64,000 nt of DNA from Bradyrhizobiaceae bacterium (GCA_003963435.1 RXJC01000054.1:43909-107908), one strand, 5' to 3'; positions 19,649-30,496 are shown, numbered from the stretch's first letter. Translations and numbers: made by a program. The notes: generated by a model from the letters alone, not told the origin.

Positions 19649-20914
19649 CTAGACCCTTTCCATTAGCGCGATGGTACCTTCGCCGCCATCGGCGCAGATG
19701 CTGACGATCGCGCGAGATCCGACCGGCATCGCCCATAATTCCTTTACGGCCTGACTGATATCGCGTGCGCCGGTCGCACCAAACGGATGCCCTATAGCGA
19801 CCGAACCACCGTAAGGATTTACCCGGTCCCAATCGAATGGGCCGAGATCCGCTTCAACTCCGGTTTTAGCGCGCACCCATTCCTGATCGGAAAAGGCTGC
19901 TACATTCGCGAGTACCTGCGCTGCAAACGCCTCATGGATTTCCCAGAGGTCGATGTCGGCGAAAGTAAGCTCGTGACGTGCCAGCAAGCGCGGGATTCCG
20001 TAGGAGGGCGCCATCAGTAGCCCCTCGGTATTATGATCAACAGCCGACACTTCATAATCGACGAGCCGCGCATAAGAAACGCCAGCGGGTAATCTCGAAA
20101 GACCGGCCTCGTTCGCAACCCAGCAGCCGGCCGCTCCGTCGGTGATCGGTGAACTGTTGCCCGCGGTCAAGGTTCCCAGCCCGCTGTTGCGGTCAAATGC
20201 TGGCTTGAGTGCAGCAAGCTTTTCGGCGGTCGTGTCGGCGCGCGGGTTCGCGTCGCGCGTCAGTTCGGGAAGCGAAATCACCAGATCGTCGAAGAAGCCG
20301 CTGTTCCAGCCTGCGATCGCTCGCTGATGACTTTTGAGTGCCCAATTGTCTTGTGCTTCGCGTGAGATGCGCCAGGCTTTCGCGGTTTCCTCCATGTGAT
20401 CGCCCATCGTTCGGCCCGTGATCCGGTTCGCCCACCCCTTGGTAGGCAACAGATAATCCTGCGGCGTGAGCGCCTGCAGCGCGGTGAGAGCGCTCGCCGG
20501 ATCGCGCGCGAAGTGGTCGATGATCCGCTTGGACGCTTCCGCAGTGAGCCCGATCGAAGGGCGGCTCATCACCTCGGAACCTCCGACCATCGCGAGGTCG
20601 ACTCCGCCGCCGAGCATACCCGCTGCGGAGAAGGTCGCCGTCAAGCTGGTTGAGCAGGCTAGGACGACCGAGAAGGCGGGAATATTGGGATCGAGCTTCG
20701 CGTCGAGCAAGACCTCGCGGGCAATGTTGCTCCAGCCGAGGTTTGGGATCACGCTGCCCCAGACAACGAGGTCGGGCTCTGCGTGCGCTGCCATCGCCTG
20801 CGCGACAGGAACCGCCAAGGAGATCGCATTGTAGGAGGCGAGATCTCCCCCGCCGCGGCCGAAAGGCGTCCGAAGACCTTGAGCAATAAACACGGGATGG
20901 GGGAAACGGCGCAT
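19649..20914 (-). CDS. thiolase / acetyl-CoA C-acyltransferase family
   Basis: 'VVLACSTSLTATFSA' active-site Cys region, 'NPYGGSVAIGHPFGATGARDI', 'SICADGGEGTIALMERV'. Confidence 0.88.
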   Translation of the reverse strand: MRRFPHPVFIAQGLRTPFGRGGGDLASYNAISLAVPVAQAMAAHAEPDLVVWGSVIPNLGWSNIAREVLLDAKLDPNIPAFSVVLACSTSLTATFSAAGMLGGGVDLAMVGGSEVMSRPSIGLTAEASKRIIDHFARDPASALTALQALTPQDYLLPTKGWANRITGRTMGDHMEETAKAWRISREAQDNWALKSHQRAIAGWNSGFFDDLVISLPELTRDANPRADTTAEKLAALKPAFDRNSGLGTLTAGNSSPITDGAAGCWVANEAGLSRLPAGVSYARLVDYEVSAVDHNTEGLLMAPSYGIPRLLARHELTFADIDLWEIHEAFAAQVLANVAAFSDQEWVRAKTGVEADLGPFDWDRVNPYGGSVAIGHPFGATGARDISQAVKELWAMPVGSRAIVSICADGGEGTIALMERV

Positions 20915-20935
20915 GGTGATCTCCGACAGTTATTG

Positions 20936-21682
20936 TTAGCCGCCATATCGCTCGGTCTTGATCATTGAGGGGTCCAAGCCGGCCATAAGTGCGCCGTCGG
21001 TTGCGAAGTTGACGAAAGCGTTGGACCCGCAGACGAATACGTGCGCTGGCCTGTTTGGAAGCCGGGACACCACGTCACCGACCATTGCGCCGTCGATGCG
21101 TCGCGAAAAGTCGGAAGAGCGCTGCGAGGCCTCTTGAGTTACCGCCAGCGAAAAGCGGAAGGTTGGATCGGCCATTTCTACGGCGAGCAGTTCCTCCGAG
21201 AACGGCGTATCACGAATTGTCCGAGACGACAGGAGGAGCGCAGTCGGCACGGTCTGCGCCAGCGCGCGCCGTTGCCGGATCATTGCCATCAGCGGCACGA
21301 CCCCGGAGCCTGCCCCGATAAGCAGTATTGGTCCGGATGCAAGTTCAGGCCATAGGAAATGGCCACCCAGCGGGCCACGTAGTTCGACCTCGTCGCCGAC
21401 GACAGCGATTTCATGGAAAAAGAGCGAGACTTCTCCGGTTGGGAGGAGTTCGATGGCGAGTTCAATGACCTCCGAACTACTCGGCGAAGAAGCGATGGAG
21501 TAACTGCGCATTGCCACGTAGCCGTCCGGTGCGGTCAACCGTATGTCGACGTGTTGACCTGCGACGTGAGCAAACGGCGTGCTCAGGCGCATGAAAAAGC
21601 TTTTGATGCGCGGTGTTTGCTGAACAATCTCGTCGATTATGCACGTCTGCCACGAGGCGGATCGCGCGCCGCACTCAGTCAT
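20936..21682 (-). CDS. FAD/NAD(P)-binding ferredoxin-reductase-like oxidoreductase
   Basis: 'MRSYSIASSPSS', 'GPLGGHF', 'PILLIGAGSGVVPLMAMIR', 'VFVCGSNAFV'; start at ATG 21682 overlaps the upstream gene by 8 bp. Confidence 0.85.
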   Translation of the reverse strand: MTECGARSASWQTCIIDEIVQQTPRIKSFFMRLSTPFAHVAGQHVDIRLTAPDGYVAMRSYSIASSPSSSEVIELAIELLPTGEVSLFFHEIAVVGDEVELRGPLGGHFLWPELASGPILLIGAGSGVVPLMAMIRQRRALAQTVPTALLLSSRTIRDTPFSEELLAVEMADPTFRFSLAVTQEASQRSSDFSRRIDGAMVGDVVSRLPNRPAHVFVCGSNAFVNFATDGALMAGLDPSMIKTERYGG

Positions 21683-22280
21683 TGCTGTATCGCTGCTCCC
21701 GCCAGGGATCGCCGTAGATATGGTATCCACGCAATTCCCAGAACCCGGCTTCGTCGCGGTTGGTGAACTGGAGCGTGTTGACCCACTTCGCAGACTTCCA
21801 GAAATACAAGTGTGGGACGAGGAGACGCGCCGGGCCACCATGGTCACGCGGCAACGGTTGCCCTTCGTACTTCAGGGCGACCATGGCTTTTAGGGAGGCA
21901 AGGTCTCTCGACGGCACATTCGTAGAGTAGCCGTCGTAACAACGCGCCAGAACGAAGTCCGTGGGCCGTTCCAAGCCAGCGTCGGCGAGAATGTCGTCGA
22001 TAGTTACGCCTTCCCAATTCGTGTTCAGTTTTGACCAGGCCGTGACGCAATGAATGTCTCTCGTCATCTTAGTCTTGGGTAGCGCATTGAATTCGTGCCA
22101 GTTCCAAACCTTATGAGGCTTCGGACCGATCTTGAGAGTAAATCTCCAATCCGCCGTCTCGACGAGAGGGGTCGGACCCGCAGTCAGAACCGGGAAATTT
22201 TCGACAAGGTGCTGGCCAGGCGGAATTCGATCGGACTGATCTCGCCCCGAATCGCGGCCGGCAAAGCCTCTCGTGACCAT
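21675..22280 (-). CDS. sulfite-oxidase-like molybdopterin-dependent oxidoreductase
   Basis: 'TRDIHCVTAWSKLNTNWEGVTIDDIL' with candidate Mo-coordinating Cys; C-terminal 'LRGYHIYGDPWREQRY'. Confidence 0.85.
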   Translation of the reverse strand: MVTRGFAGRDSGRDQSDRIPPGQHLVENFPVLTAGPTPLVETADWRFTLKIGPKPHKVWNWHEFNALPKTKMTRDIHCVTAWSKLNTNWEGVTIDDILADAGLERPTDFVLARCYDGYSTNVPSRDLASLKAMVALKYEGQPLPRDHGGPARLLVPHLYFWKSAKWVNTLQFTNRDEAGFWELRGYHIYGDPWREQRYSND

Positions 22281-22477
22281 GTTCGGATACTCTACTGTTC
22301 TTCGCTACTTGTTGGAGCCGTGCTCACGCCCGCTTCCCAGCGCGGCGAAGCTGCGAGAAAGTGTAACGGCCTGGGGTGGAAATGGCTGACTGGCATTAAC
22401 CTGAGTGTTCGTCAGGATAGAATTGCATTCATGCGTTGCGCTGAGTGCGCCCAAACTATGTGCCAGCGAGATGAAAT

Positions 22478-22509
22478 TTCCCAATGCAATGTAGCTATAG
22501 TTTTCATAG
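22478..22509 (-). promoter_or_regulatory. bipartite motif copy A: CTATGAAAACTATA-N10-ATTGGGAA, upstream of the Mo-oxidoreductase gene
   Basis: matches three other copies with identical 10-nt spacer. Confidence 0.7.
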
Positions 22510-22788
22510 CTTGTACGCACGAGGGAGTATTTCGGAGACTGGTAAGGTGCCAACGGGGATCGAGGACGGCACGCCGCGTCGTCCAAACGATGTCGCCTTC
22601 AGCATAACCTACGATCATATCGACGATTTCTTGAGAGCAAGTCCGTGGATCCGGCAGCCAGAAGCGAAGATTCTAGTCGCTTATCAAGCGAGAGCTCATA
22701 GGTGCCCACTACTCGTTACGCTCTCGGCATAGCCACACACCTCGATCCGGTTTACTGCGTGGCAATAACGCGATCAATATGACCATGG

Positions 22789-22820
22789 CTATTGAAACTA
22801 TACCGATTGGCTATTGGAAA
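22789..22820 (+). promoter_or_regulatory. bipartite motif copy B: CTATTGAAACTATA-N10-ATTGGAAA, upstream of the thioredoxin-like gene
   Basis: matches copies A, C and D with identical spacer. Confidence 0.7.
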
Positions 22821-23018
22821 TAATCCCCATCAATCTCCATAGCTGGCTTTGGAAATCGCGAAATCTTCGTCGCTTCGTGGCCATCTACTAGAACGAAGAG
22901 CAAAGCGAGCGGCCCTGAAGAAGGTCGCAGACAAGACGCTTCGGGCTCCAGCGTCTCAGAATGCCCTGACGACGCCGGGTCTCTGTATCCGTGCGCATAT
23001 TCAAGCTAGGAGATTGAG

Positions 23019-23492
23019 ATGGTTGTAGTTGACCGACAAGCACCGGAGCTAAGGGTACTACAATGGATCGGCGAGGACGGTGAGATCCTGAAAACACCGC
23101 TAAGGCTGTCGGACCTTGGTGCAGAGTCGAAGATCCTGTTCGCGTTTCAGGATTGGTGTTCGGGGTGCCATTCACACGGCTTCCCGACGCTGCAACGGTT
23201 GTACGGCGCCTTGGCTCCGAGGGGCGTCGGCTTCGCCGCGATCCAGACGGTTTTCGAAGGAGCCCAAGAGAACACGTTCGCGAGGTTGCAACCCAACCAG
23301 AGGAAATACGGACTTCCAATCGCCTTCGGTCACGATGCACCACCGTCAGGGGCGAGCCTTCCTACATTCATGGAGGACTACCATAGCCGCGGGACGCCTT
23401 GGTTCACCGTCATCGATAAGGGCGGGCGAATAGTCTTCTCGGACTTCCACCTCGATGCAGACTGGCTTGCGACGAAACTGGTGCGGGCTTGA
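23019..23492 (+). CDS. thioredoxin-fold (TlpA/peroxiredoxin-like) protein
   Basis: 'FAFQDWCSGCHSHGFPTLQRLYGAL' with CxxC, 'GTPWFTVIDKGGRIVFSDFHLD'. Confidence 0.75.
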   Translation: MVVVDRQAPELRVLQWIGEDGEILKTPLRLSDLGAESKILFAFQDWCSGCHSHGFPTLQRLYGALAPRGVGFAAIQTVFEGAQENTFARLQPNQRKYGLPIAFGHDAPPSGASLPTFMEDYHSRGTPWFTVIDKGGRIVFSDFHLDADWLATKLVRA

Positions 23493-23837
23493 GCTATGCG
23501 TCAGTGACTTATTATCGCTTCTCCAGGTCGCCAAGCCGCACGGCTGTCATGCCGCCAGCGTCCATGTGCCGCCTATCCCTACGGCACGGAAGCGCCGGGA
23601 GCGGTGCGTCTGCAAGCACACGCTCCACACGGAGAGATTTGTGCTCAATTCCACTGGCAGCGACTTCGTGCACTGGGGCGAGGAAGCGGTGCACATCTAC
23701 GGATAAGATTGCGGATGTTGGGCGCTTGGCGTGTTGGCGGCGACGTGGAGACAGTGTCGCGGAGTATCGGTGAGAAGAAGTGCCGCTCCAGGTGCACGGC
23801 GCCTCTTAGCCCGCTATTTGCTCATCGGAGTTACGGT

Positions 23838-25131
23838 TTGACGTCCACAATAGAGTCAATCAAGGCGGTCTGTACGCGAACCCTTTTGCTTGCACCCGTA
23901 GCAGCATTACTGCTGAGCGTAGCACTTCTCTTGTCGGGCAATGGATTGCTGGGAACGCTTCTGGCCGTCCGTGCCGGACAAGAACAATTTCCCAACGGCG
24001 TTATCGGCGCGATGATGTCCGCCGACTTTGCCGGCTTTACCGTGGGTGCGCTATTCCTGCCACGGGTGATCATATCGGTTGGCCATGTAAGGACGTTCGC
24101 CGGCTTTGCTGCGATTGCGTCGATGACGGCGCTGCTTCACATCGCTTGGGTCGAACCCCGGGTATGGATGCCACTCCGCATGGTAACCGGCTTTGCTTAT
24201 GCTGGCATGATCCTAGCAACCGAAAGCTGGCTAAATGCACACGCGGTGCCATCAACGCGTGGACAATTGCTGTCAATCTTCGGCGTCGTATCGATGGGAT
24301 CCTGGGCTTTGGGCCAGGCACTGCTCAACATTGCTTCGCCTGAGCGGCGTGGCGCTGTTCCTGATCGTCTCGCTGCTGATATCGGCAGCCGTCGTGCCTA
24401 TCACCCTGTTGCCTAGTCGTCCCCCAGCAGAGGTGGAACAGGAAGCATCCGGCTTTCGCGATCTTCTCTCCATTCCGCCGTTGGCGACAGCCGGCGTCCT
24501 CCTGGTCGGCCTTGCTATCGGCGGGTTCTGGGGTATGGGACCAAATTTCGCCCAGCGGATCGGCCTTGATGTCGGCGGCATCTCAGCCTTCATGGCCGCC
24601 GTGCTTGGGGGAACGCTTGTCCTGCAATGGCCGCTCGGTTGGCTCTCGGATCGGGTACCGCGCAATCTGGTCATCGCCGGCGCGGCGCTGGGATCGGCCG
24701 TCGCCGCCGTAGGCGTCGCAATGGCGGCGGAAGCGCCATTGCCAGTGCTGCTGGCAGCCGGTGCCTTTTTCGGCGGATTTGGAGTTCCGATCTATTCCTT
24801 GTGCGTCGCTGTCGCTAACGACGAGCTTCCAGCGAACCAGTTGTTAGGCACCGCGCGGGGGCTGCTCCTGCTCAACGGAGTTGGCGCGGCGGTCGGGCCG
24901 CTCATCGGCGGGATTGCCATGAACGTCGCTGGACCAAGTGGCCTTTTTCTCTGTGCAGCATTGTTGCTGGCAGGCCTGGCAGTGCTCGCCTTTCTACGCA
25001 GGCGGACGGATCGTAAGCATGAAACGATGTCGACGCGATGTCCGCATACACCCCTGATAACTCTGTCGCTCGCCGCTATGCTGCAGCAACAGGACTCAGA
25101 GTTGGCGCGCGACCGTCGGCCCCCGCGGTGA
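23838..25131 (+). pseudogene. MFS transporter (CynX/YcaD-like), frameshifted near 24342
   Basis: two abutting ORFs in different frames (N-half ends ...GQALLNIASPE, C-half continues ...SGVALFLIVSLLISAAVVP); removing one base in cctgagcgg restores a continuous MFS. Confidence 0.75.
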
Positions 25132-25521
25132 CAATCATTTTACTACGCTGCGTGGAATGAACTTCGGACTCGTCAGGCCCGTAAGTTCGGACAACAAGTA
25201 CATTCGATCGAGCACTCATTGACCAACCGGACAAGGCCGAGATGCACTTTTAGGACAATGGGAACCATCTGCCGCGCGATCCTGGGTGCTAAACCAATCT
25301 GCACTAGCACCGGCCGGCAGTTTACGCGCGGGGCCGCAACGAGCGCTCCTGATGGCTGCTGGCGCCCATGGCACGATAATCACAATCAGGATTCTCATCT
25401 GTCGGATGAACTGTTTTGCGCCTGGCGGTGCAAGGAGAGACGGTCGTCAGCAAGGGGATCTTCTCGCGGCGCTCGCGCCATTCAATTTCGAATTATTCTC
25501 GCTTATCCTGAGCAAAAGGCG

Positions 25522-26058
25522 TCAATATCCAGTTGGCGCGGGCCACGATTTGCGCTGACGTATCTCCGCATCGATGGGACAGTCGTCGCAAGCGTCGTGG
25601 CAGCAAAGGCGGCAGATCCGATAAAGGTGCTCAGGACTTTGCAGGCGCGCGCGCAGCACACGTTCAGACAGCGCGCCTAATAATACCAGCTCCTCACTGC
25701 TGAGAACGGATAGACCCTCTGCGATGATTTGGTCCCTTGCATTCAACACCTTCTTACTTGCTTTTCTGCCGGCTGCCGTAAGGTAAAGTGACCGGGTACG
25801 CCCGTCAGTGGCATGGTCCCGACGCTCGATCAAACCTTCGGTAGCAAGTCGGTCAACCAGACGGACAGTGCCAGCGTGGGAGAGGCCGACACCGATCGCG
25901 AGCGTTCGGATTGAAAGGCCGGGCTCATGGGCGAGCAGTGCCAGCGCTGATGCAGTGGGGCCCGCTTCCGGCGCTCGTGACGAAGTAGCGCGAACGATAT
26001 CGTCGCTTATCATGAGCGCGAACGCGCCGAAAATGTTGCGGTTTCGAGGTCCATTCAT
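25522..26058 (-). CDS. MarR-family transcriptional regulator
   Basis: 'LALLAHEPGLSIRTLAIGVGLSHAGTVRLVDRLATEGLIERRDHATDGRTRSLYLTAAGRK' winged-HTH; start at internal ATG 26058. Confidence 0.85.
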   Translation of the reverse strand: MNGPRNRNIFGAFALMISDDIVRATSSRAPEAGPTASALALLAHEPGLSIRTLAIGVGLSHAGTVRLVDRLATEGLIERRDHATDGRTRSLYLTAAGRKASKKVLNARDQIIAEGLSVLSSEELVLLGALSERVLRARLQSPEHLYRICRLCCHDACDDCPIDAEIRQRKSWPAPTGY

Positions 26059-26240
26059 GGGCGCATTTATATGTGCGCGAAGCATAGACATCAAGCCGAG
26101 AACACTGTGATTGTGTTGTCGCTTGCAGATTTCGTCCGAGATGTCACAAGCGTTTCTCTGGTTAAGTGCCTTGAAAAGCGCGAAAGACCGCCTCGGATTA
26201 CGATCGCTGATGTGCGCGGGCATAGCTGCTATCGTCCCAC

Positions 26241-27197
26241 CTATGCGGCGGTCGACTTGCGGGAGATCCTCGCACGCGCAGATAGTCCGAGAACGACCGC
26301 GGCCGTCATGAGCAAGTACGCAGCTGTCCCGCCGGGGGAGAAGGCCGGGATTGCTGCGAGAACTAGACCATCGTTGCCGCCAGGGATAAGGGCCACGCCC
26401 ACTCCCATCAGAGCTCCTCCCACTAAGGAATTCACGATGTCGGCGATCGCGGGCCATTGCAGTCGCCATTTGCCTTGATGAAGTGCAGCTGAGACGGCAC
26501 CGGCGATCGACGCAAGAACAGTCAGTATCGCGATCTCACCAGTTCCGGCCATCGTGAGGGGAAGGCTGCGCCGAACCAGATCAACGTAGGTCCATACAGG
26601 TGCGATGGCGTAAAGCGAGCCCCCCGTTATCCCGAGGACCAGCATTGAAACGCCGAGCGGCCAACGTCTGCCTGATTGGGAGGTGGTTCGGTCCGAGATG
26701 TACGTTAGGGAAAGGACCACGACGGCCAGAAATCCAGCCAGGGCTGTTACGGCAAGTATGCTCGGTGCCGTCAGCACGCTCGGCCATAGCGGACTACGGT
26801 TGACGATGATCCCGTCGACCAGAAGGAAGCCGGCGGCCAATCCAATCGGCACCGCGATCAGCCTTATTTCTCCATCTCCAAGACGGCCGAGGGAGCCCAG
26901 TAGGCAGGCGTCGTTGATGAATGCGCCAACCCCGAAAGCGACTGCGCCCATGAGTAAAGTGAGGCTGATATCGGCAGATTCGGCTAGTACCGCACCGACC
27001 GCTCCGGACCAGGATAGAGGCACGGTGACTAAACCGGCTGCTGCAGACGCGGCGAGAATTCCAACAAACAATCGCGGCCGGCGGCGGCGATGCAGTTCGT
27101 GTGCGCTTGCGACCAAGCAGGTGCCGCTCTGATTGACAGAGTAACCCATCCAAAATGCGAGGATGCAGGCGATGACTGTCGAAGTCGGCCATGTCAT
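26241..27197 (-). CDS. YeeE/YedE-family membrane transporter (thiosulfate/sulfur-type)
   Basis: multi-TM with 'FWMGYSVNQSGTCLVAS' and 'GAFINDACLLGSLGRLGDGEIRL' repeats. Confidence 0.75.
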   Translation of the reverse strand: MTWPTSTVIACILAFWMGYSVNQSGTCLVASAHELHRRRRPRLFVGILAASAAAGLVTVPLSWSGAVGAVLAESADISLTLLMGAVAFGVGAFINDACLLGSLGRLGDGEIRLIAVPIGLAAGFLLVDGIIVNRSPLWPSVLTAPSILAVTALAGFLAVVVLSLTYISDRTTSQSGRRWPLGVSMLVLGITGGSLYAIAPVWTYVDLVRRSLPLTMAGTGEIAILTVLASIAGAVSAALHQGKWRLQWPAIADIVNSLVGGALMGVGVALIPGGNDGLVLAAIPAFSPGGTAAYLLMTAAVVLGLSARARISRKSTAA

Positions 27198-27674
27198 GGC
27201 TCTTTGAGCTCCATGTTGTTCGAGCGCACTCCCTTTGCGGCGGAAGTTTAGCGTCGGCCGCAGCCATCGAGCATTGAGGTCGCATTTTTCCGATCAACAT
27301 CGAGATCGGCAAGGGGCGCCCCTACGCTAATCGCAATGAAGTGGTCGTCGGTACTGATAATCCCAGCTCTCGTTGAGTTTCATTGTCCGTAAGGCCGGCA
27401 TCGAAGAGTCTGTCGAAGTGCGACGACACTCCCGATGTCGGCGCGCAAAAGCGAGGTGCATTCCGTTCAGCTGTGCTTGCCGTCCAAGCCTTGTATTTCA
27501 CTGCGGCGCGCGGCGGCGCTATGCGCTAGTTCGGCTGATTTGTCCAATGTCTGTCACGCATAATTTCCATACCTTTTCGAGTGGCGCCTGAGTATCGAGA
27601 AAGACCCAGAAGCGGGATCGCGTAAGTGCGACGTGTGGATCGCAGTGAAGGCCACTGCATAAGTATCTCCGCCG

Positions 27675-27706
27675 CTATGGAAACTATACACGCTGCACAT
27701 TGGAAA
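27675..27706 (+). promoter_or_regulatory. bipartite motif copy C: CTATGGAAACTATA-N10-ATTGGAAA, upstream of the first P460 cytochrome gene
   Basis: matches copies A, B and D with identical spacer. Confidence 0.7.
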
Positions 27707-27809
27707 ACGTCGTCTCGCGATGAGATAACTTACTGCCGTTGGTACATTTCGTTGATTAACGCCGATGGCTACCTGGGACGAATATCACTCAATGTCGTGG
27801 AGAAGAGTC

Positions 27810-28415
27810 ATGGAGAAGAAACGTATGCGCATTGTCCTACTGTTCGTCGGAGCGACTCTCAGCGCGGTTGCCGCAACAGCCGTATTCGCTCAGTCCAAAT
27901 CCAATGAGGGCAGCGCCCTGAACCGAAAACGCTATCTCCCCGAGTACACCGCATCGGGCGATCTGATCCTGCCGAAGAATTTCCAGGAGTGGGTGTACGT
28001 CGGCTCACCGCTGACTCCTCATGCGCTTAACAACGGCAAGGCTGGGTTTCCTGAGTTTCACAACGTCTACATCGAGCCCGGCTCATACGAGATCTTCAAG
28101 AAGACAGGTAAATTTCCGGAGCAAACGATTTTCTTCAAGGAGTTGCAGCTGACGCTTCCAGCCGAGAACCCGGATGGATCGCGTACCGAACCTTCGGGGC
28201 GAGGCTACTTTCCCGGAAAGATGAACGGCGCCGACGTGACGGTTAAGGATAGCAAGCGCTATCCCACGGGCTGGGGCTACTACAACTTCAATCACCACGA
28301 GCCGAAGGCAGCGACAGCTAAGCTTCAGCCCGAATCCGCGTGCGGCTACTGCCATGTGGCGAGCGCTAAGAAGGACCAGGTCTGGACGCAGTTCTATCCG
28401 CTGCTGGACAAATGA
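27810..28415 (+). CDS. cytochrome P460-family protein (c-type heme, CGYCH)
   Basis: signal peptide, 'FQEWVYVGSPLTP', 'NVYIEPGSYEIFKKTGKFPEQTIFFKEL', 'CGYCH' near the C-terminus; start ATG 27810. Confidence 0.8.
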   Translation: MEKKRMRIVLLFVGATLSAVAATAVFAQSKSNEGSALNRKRYLPEYTASGDLILPKNFQEWVYVGSPLTPHALNNGKAGFPEFHNVYIEPGSYEIFKKTGKFPEQTIFFKELQLTLPAENPDGSRTEPSGRGYFPGKMNGADVTVKDSKRYPTGWGYYNFNHHEPKAATAKLQPESACGYCHVASAKKDQVWTQFYPLLDK

Positions 28416-28466
28416 AGGCGTCAATGAACGCTACCCGTTCGCCAATAAGGGGAGGGTGACCGCACC

Positions 28467-29045
28467 ATGAGAATGTTTGGTGCCGTAAATGTTGCCTTGG
28501 CAGCGTTGACCGTGATCGGCGCGGTCGCTGCCTACGGGCACTTGAGTACGGGCTCGCAATACGCGGGTCCGACTGCGGCCCTTGTCGACGACAAGGGGAA
28601 CATGCGCGTGCCTGCTGACTATCGGACCGCCTATCAGATGCTGGGCACGTGGGCGGTGGCTGCAGATGGAAGTCCGGGATCGAAGGAGCTGCACGTGGTG
28701 TATGCATCGCCCGGAGCCATCGACGCATATCGCAAGGATGGCCGGTTTCCCGACGGTGCCGTTCTCGTGAAGGAGGTGTTCGAAACCACTACCAAAGAAA
28801 TGACAACAGGAACGGTGAGCAGTGCCGGCACCCTCAGCGGCTGGTTTCTCATGGTGAAAGACGATGTCGGGCGATTTAAGGAAAACAAGCTTTGGGGCGA
28901 TGGCTGGGGCTGGGCCTGGTTCGGGGCAGCAGATCCGAAGAAGACGACATCCACCGACTACGTGACGGACTGTCAATCCTGTCATGTGCCGGCGCGCGCG
29001 TCAGACTGGATCTACACTGACGGTTATCCCCCTCTGAAGCGCTAA
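28467..29045 (+). CDS. cytochrome P460-family protein (c-type heme, CQSCH)
   Basis: 'HVVYASPGAIDAYRKDGRFPDGAVLVKEVFET' and 'DCQSCHVPA'; paralogous architecture to the preceding gene. Confidence 0.8.
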   Translation: MRMFGAVNVALAALTVIGAVAAYGHLSTGSQYAGPTAALVDDKGNMRVPADYRTAYQMLGTWAVAADGSPGSKELHVVYASPGAIDAYRKDGRFPDGAVLVKEVFETTTKEMTTGTVSSAGTLSGWFLMVKDDVGRFKENKLWGDGWGWAWFGAADPKKTTSTDYVTDCQSCHVPARASDWIYTDGYPPLKR

Positions 29046-29134
29046 GCGCGAAAACTTGGAAGTCCAAACACTCCGCGCAAACGGAGGACGATGAATCATG
29101 GCCTTAGAAAGGGCTAAATAGAGGGACGGCATCG

Positions 29135-30361
29135 ATGGAAACGACAACAATCCCCGCGGGCAACGGTCAGTCCGGTGGGCATCTCTACATGCAAACGAAT
29201 GAGGTCCGCAACGCGATCATTCACTATCGTCGGGGAGCTAATGGGGTGCTCGAGGAGATCGAGCGCGTTGAGACGGGAGGCGCCGGCTCGGGCGTCTTCA
29301 AGCCGGTCAGCGGTCAGGAGAGCGCACCCAATGCATTCGAGGGCGCCGGCAGTGTGATCCTGGCCGAATCCAACACCTTGCTGTTCGCGACGAATGGCGG
29401 CGACAACACCGTGACGAGCTTCCGGGTGGGTCCACACGGCAAGCTCAAATTGATCGATAGGCAATTGACCGGCGAGCTCATGACGGGGCGAAGCGGAACG
29501 GCGAAGTCGCTCGCCTATCGCCCCAAAAGTCGAACTCTATATGTGCTCCATGCCTTCGGTCCCAACCACCTTCGCTCCTATAAGGTCTCGGAGGACGGCA
29601 AGCTAAAGCTTCGCCCCGAGCGCCGTTCGGTGAACACCGCGACAAAGACTGATCGGGTATCGACGCAAGCGGTTCTATCGCCAGACGGCAACTTCCTGCT
29701 GGTTGACATCCTCTTCGACGCCCGTCCGGCCGCCAATCCGGATGGGTCGCCGAAGCTGGTCGTAGCGAACGCGCCCGACCCGGACGGCCTCGTGATATTT
29801 TCGGTAGGTGACGACGGTACGCTCGGCGAAGCGTCGTTCGCCGATGCCGGCGGCGCGGGACCATTCTACGTCGCCTTCCTCCATCGCAGTCGCGACACAT
29901 TTCTGAACGGCGTCGCTGTTGGAGATGGAGTGCTAGTGAGCCGCATTGATGGCCACGGTCGCGTGACCAATGGGCCGTTGGTTCCGATCGACACCTCGCT
30001 CGGGAAGCCTTCCGAACTCTGCTGGCTACAAATCACGTCCGGCAACTCGCTCGTGCTTGCCACCAACTTCGGCTACGGAACGGTCTCGACCTACCGACTC
30101 GCAGACGGTCGATTGAGTCTTCTCCAGGATCCGGCCAACATTGCTATACCGGGCGACGGTACCTTCCGCGCCGTGAACGGGCTCGTCAGCAGCGGACCTA
30201 GCGACAGCTGGCTCTCTCCCGACAACCGGTACTTCTACCAGATTTTTGGAAATGCCTCGGTGCTGGTCAGCTACCAGCTCGACAAGTCGAGCGGCAAACT
30301 GACCGAGCTTGGTCGAAGCCAGATTCCCTACAACAGTCCGCAAGGCCTTGCGGGGTTCTAG
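29135..30361 (+). CDS. beta-propeller (lactonase/YncE-like) protein
   Basis: repeated 'NTVTSFRVGPHGKLKLIDRQL', 'LRSYKVSEDGKLKL', 'VLSPDGNFLLV' blades. Confidence 0.75.
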   Translation: METTTIPAGNGQSGGHLYMQTNEVRNAIIHYRRGANGVLEEIERVETGGAGSGVFKPVSGQESAPNAFEGAGSVILAESNTLLFATNGGDNTVTSFRVGPHGKLKLIDRQLTGELMTGRSGTAKSLAYRPKSRTLYVLHAFGPNHLRSYKVSEDGKLKLRPERRSVNTATKTDRVSTQAVLSPDGNFLLVDILFDARPAANPDGSPKLVVANAPDPDGLVIFSVGDDGTLGEASFADAGGAGPFYVAFLHRSRDTFLNGVAVGDGVLVSRIDGHGRVTNGPLVPIDTSLGKPSELCWLQITSGNSLVLATNFGYGTVSTYRLADGRLSLLQDPANIAIPGDGTFRAVNGLVSSGPSDSWLSPDNRYFYQIFGNASVLVSYQLDKSSGKLTELGRSQIPYNSPQGLAGF

Positions 30362-30496
30362 GCTTCGACCGACGGAGCGCGATCGCTCGGGCAAGATCCA
30401 AGTATCCCCACACTGTGATCAAGCCCCCCCCAAGGCGGACGCGCTCCGTCACCATAGCGGCCTTGCCGCTCAAGATCAGTCAATCTCGAGGATAAG

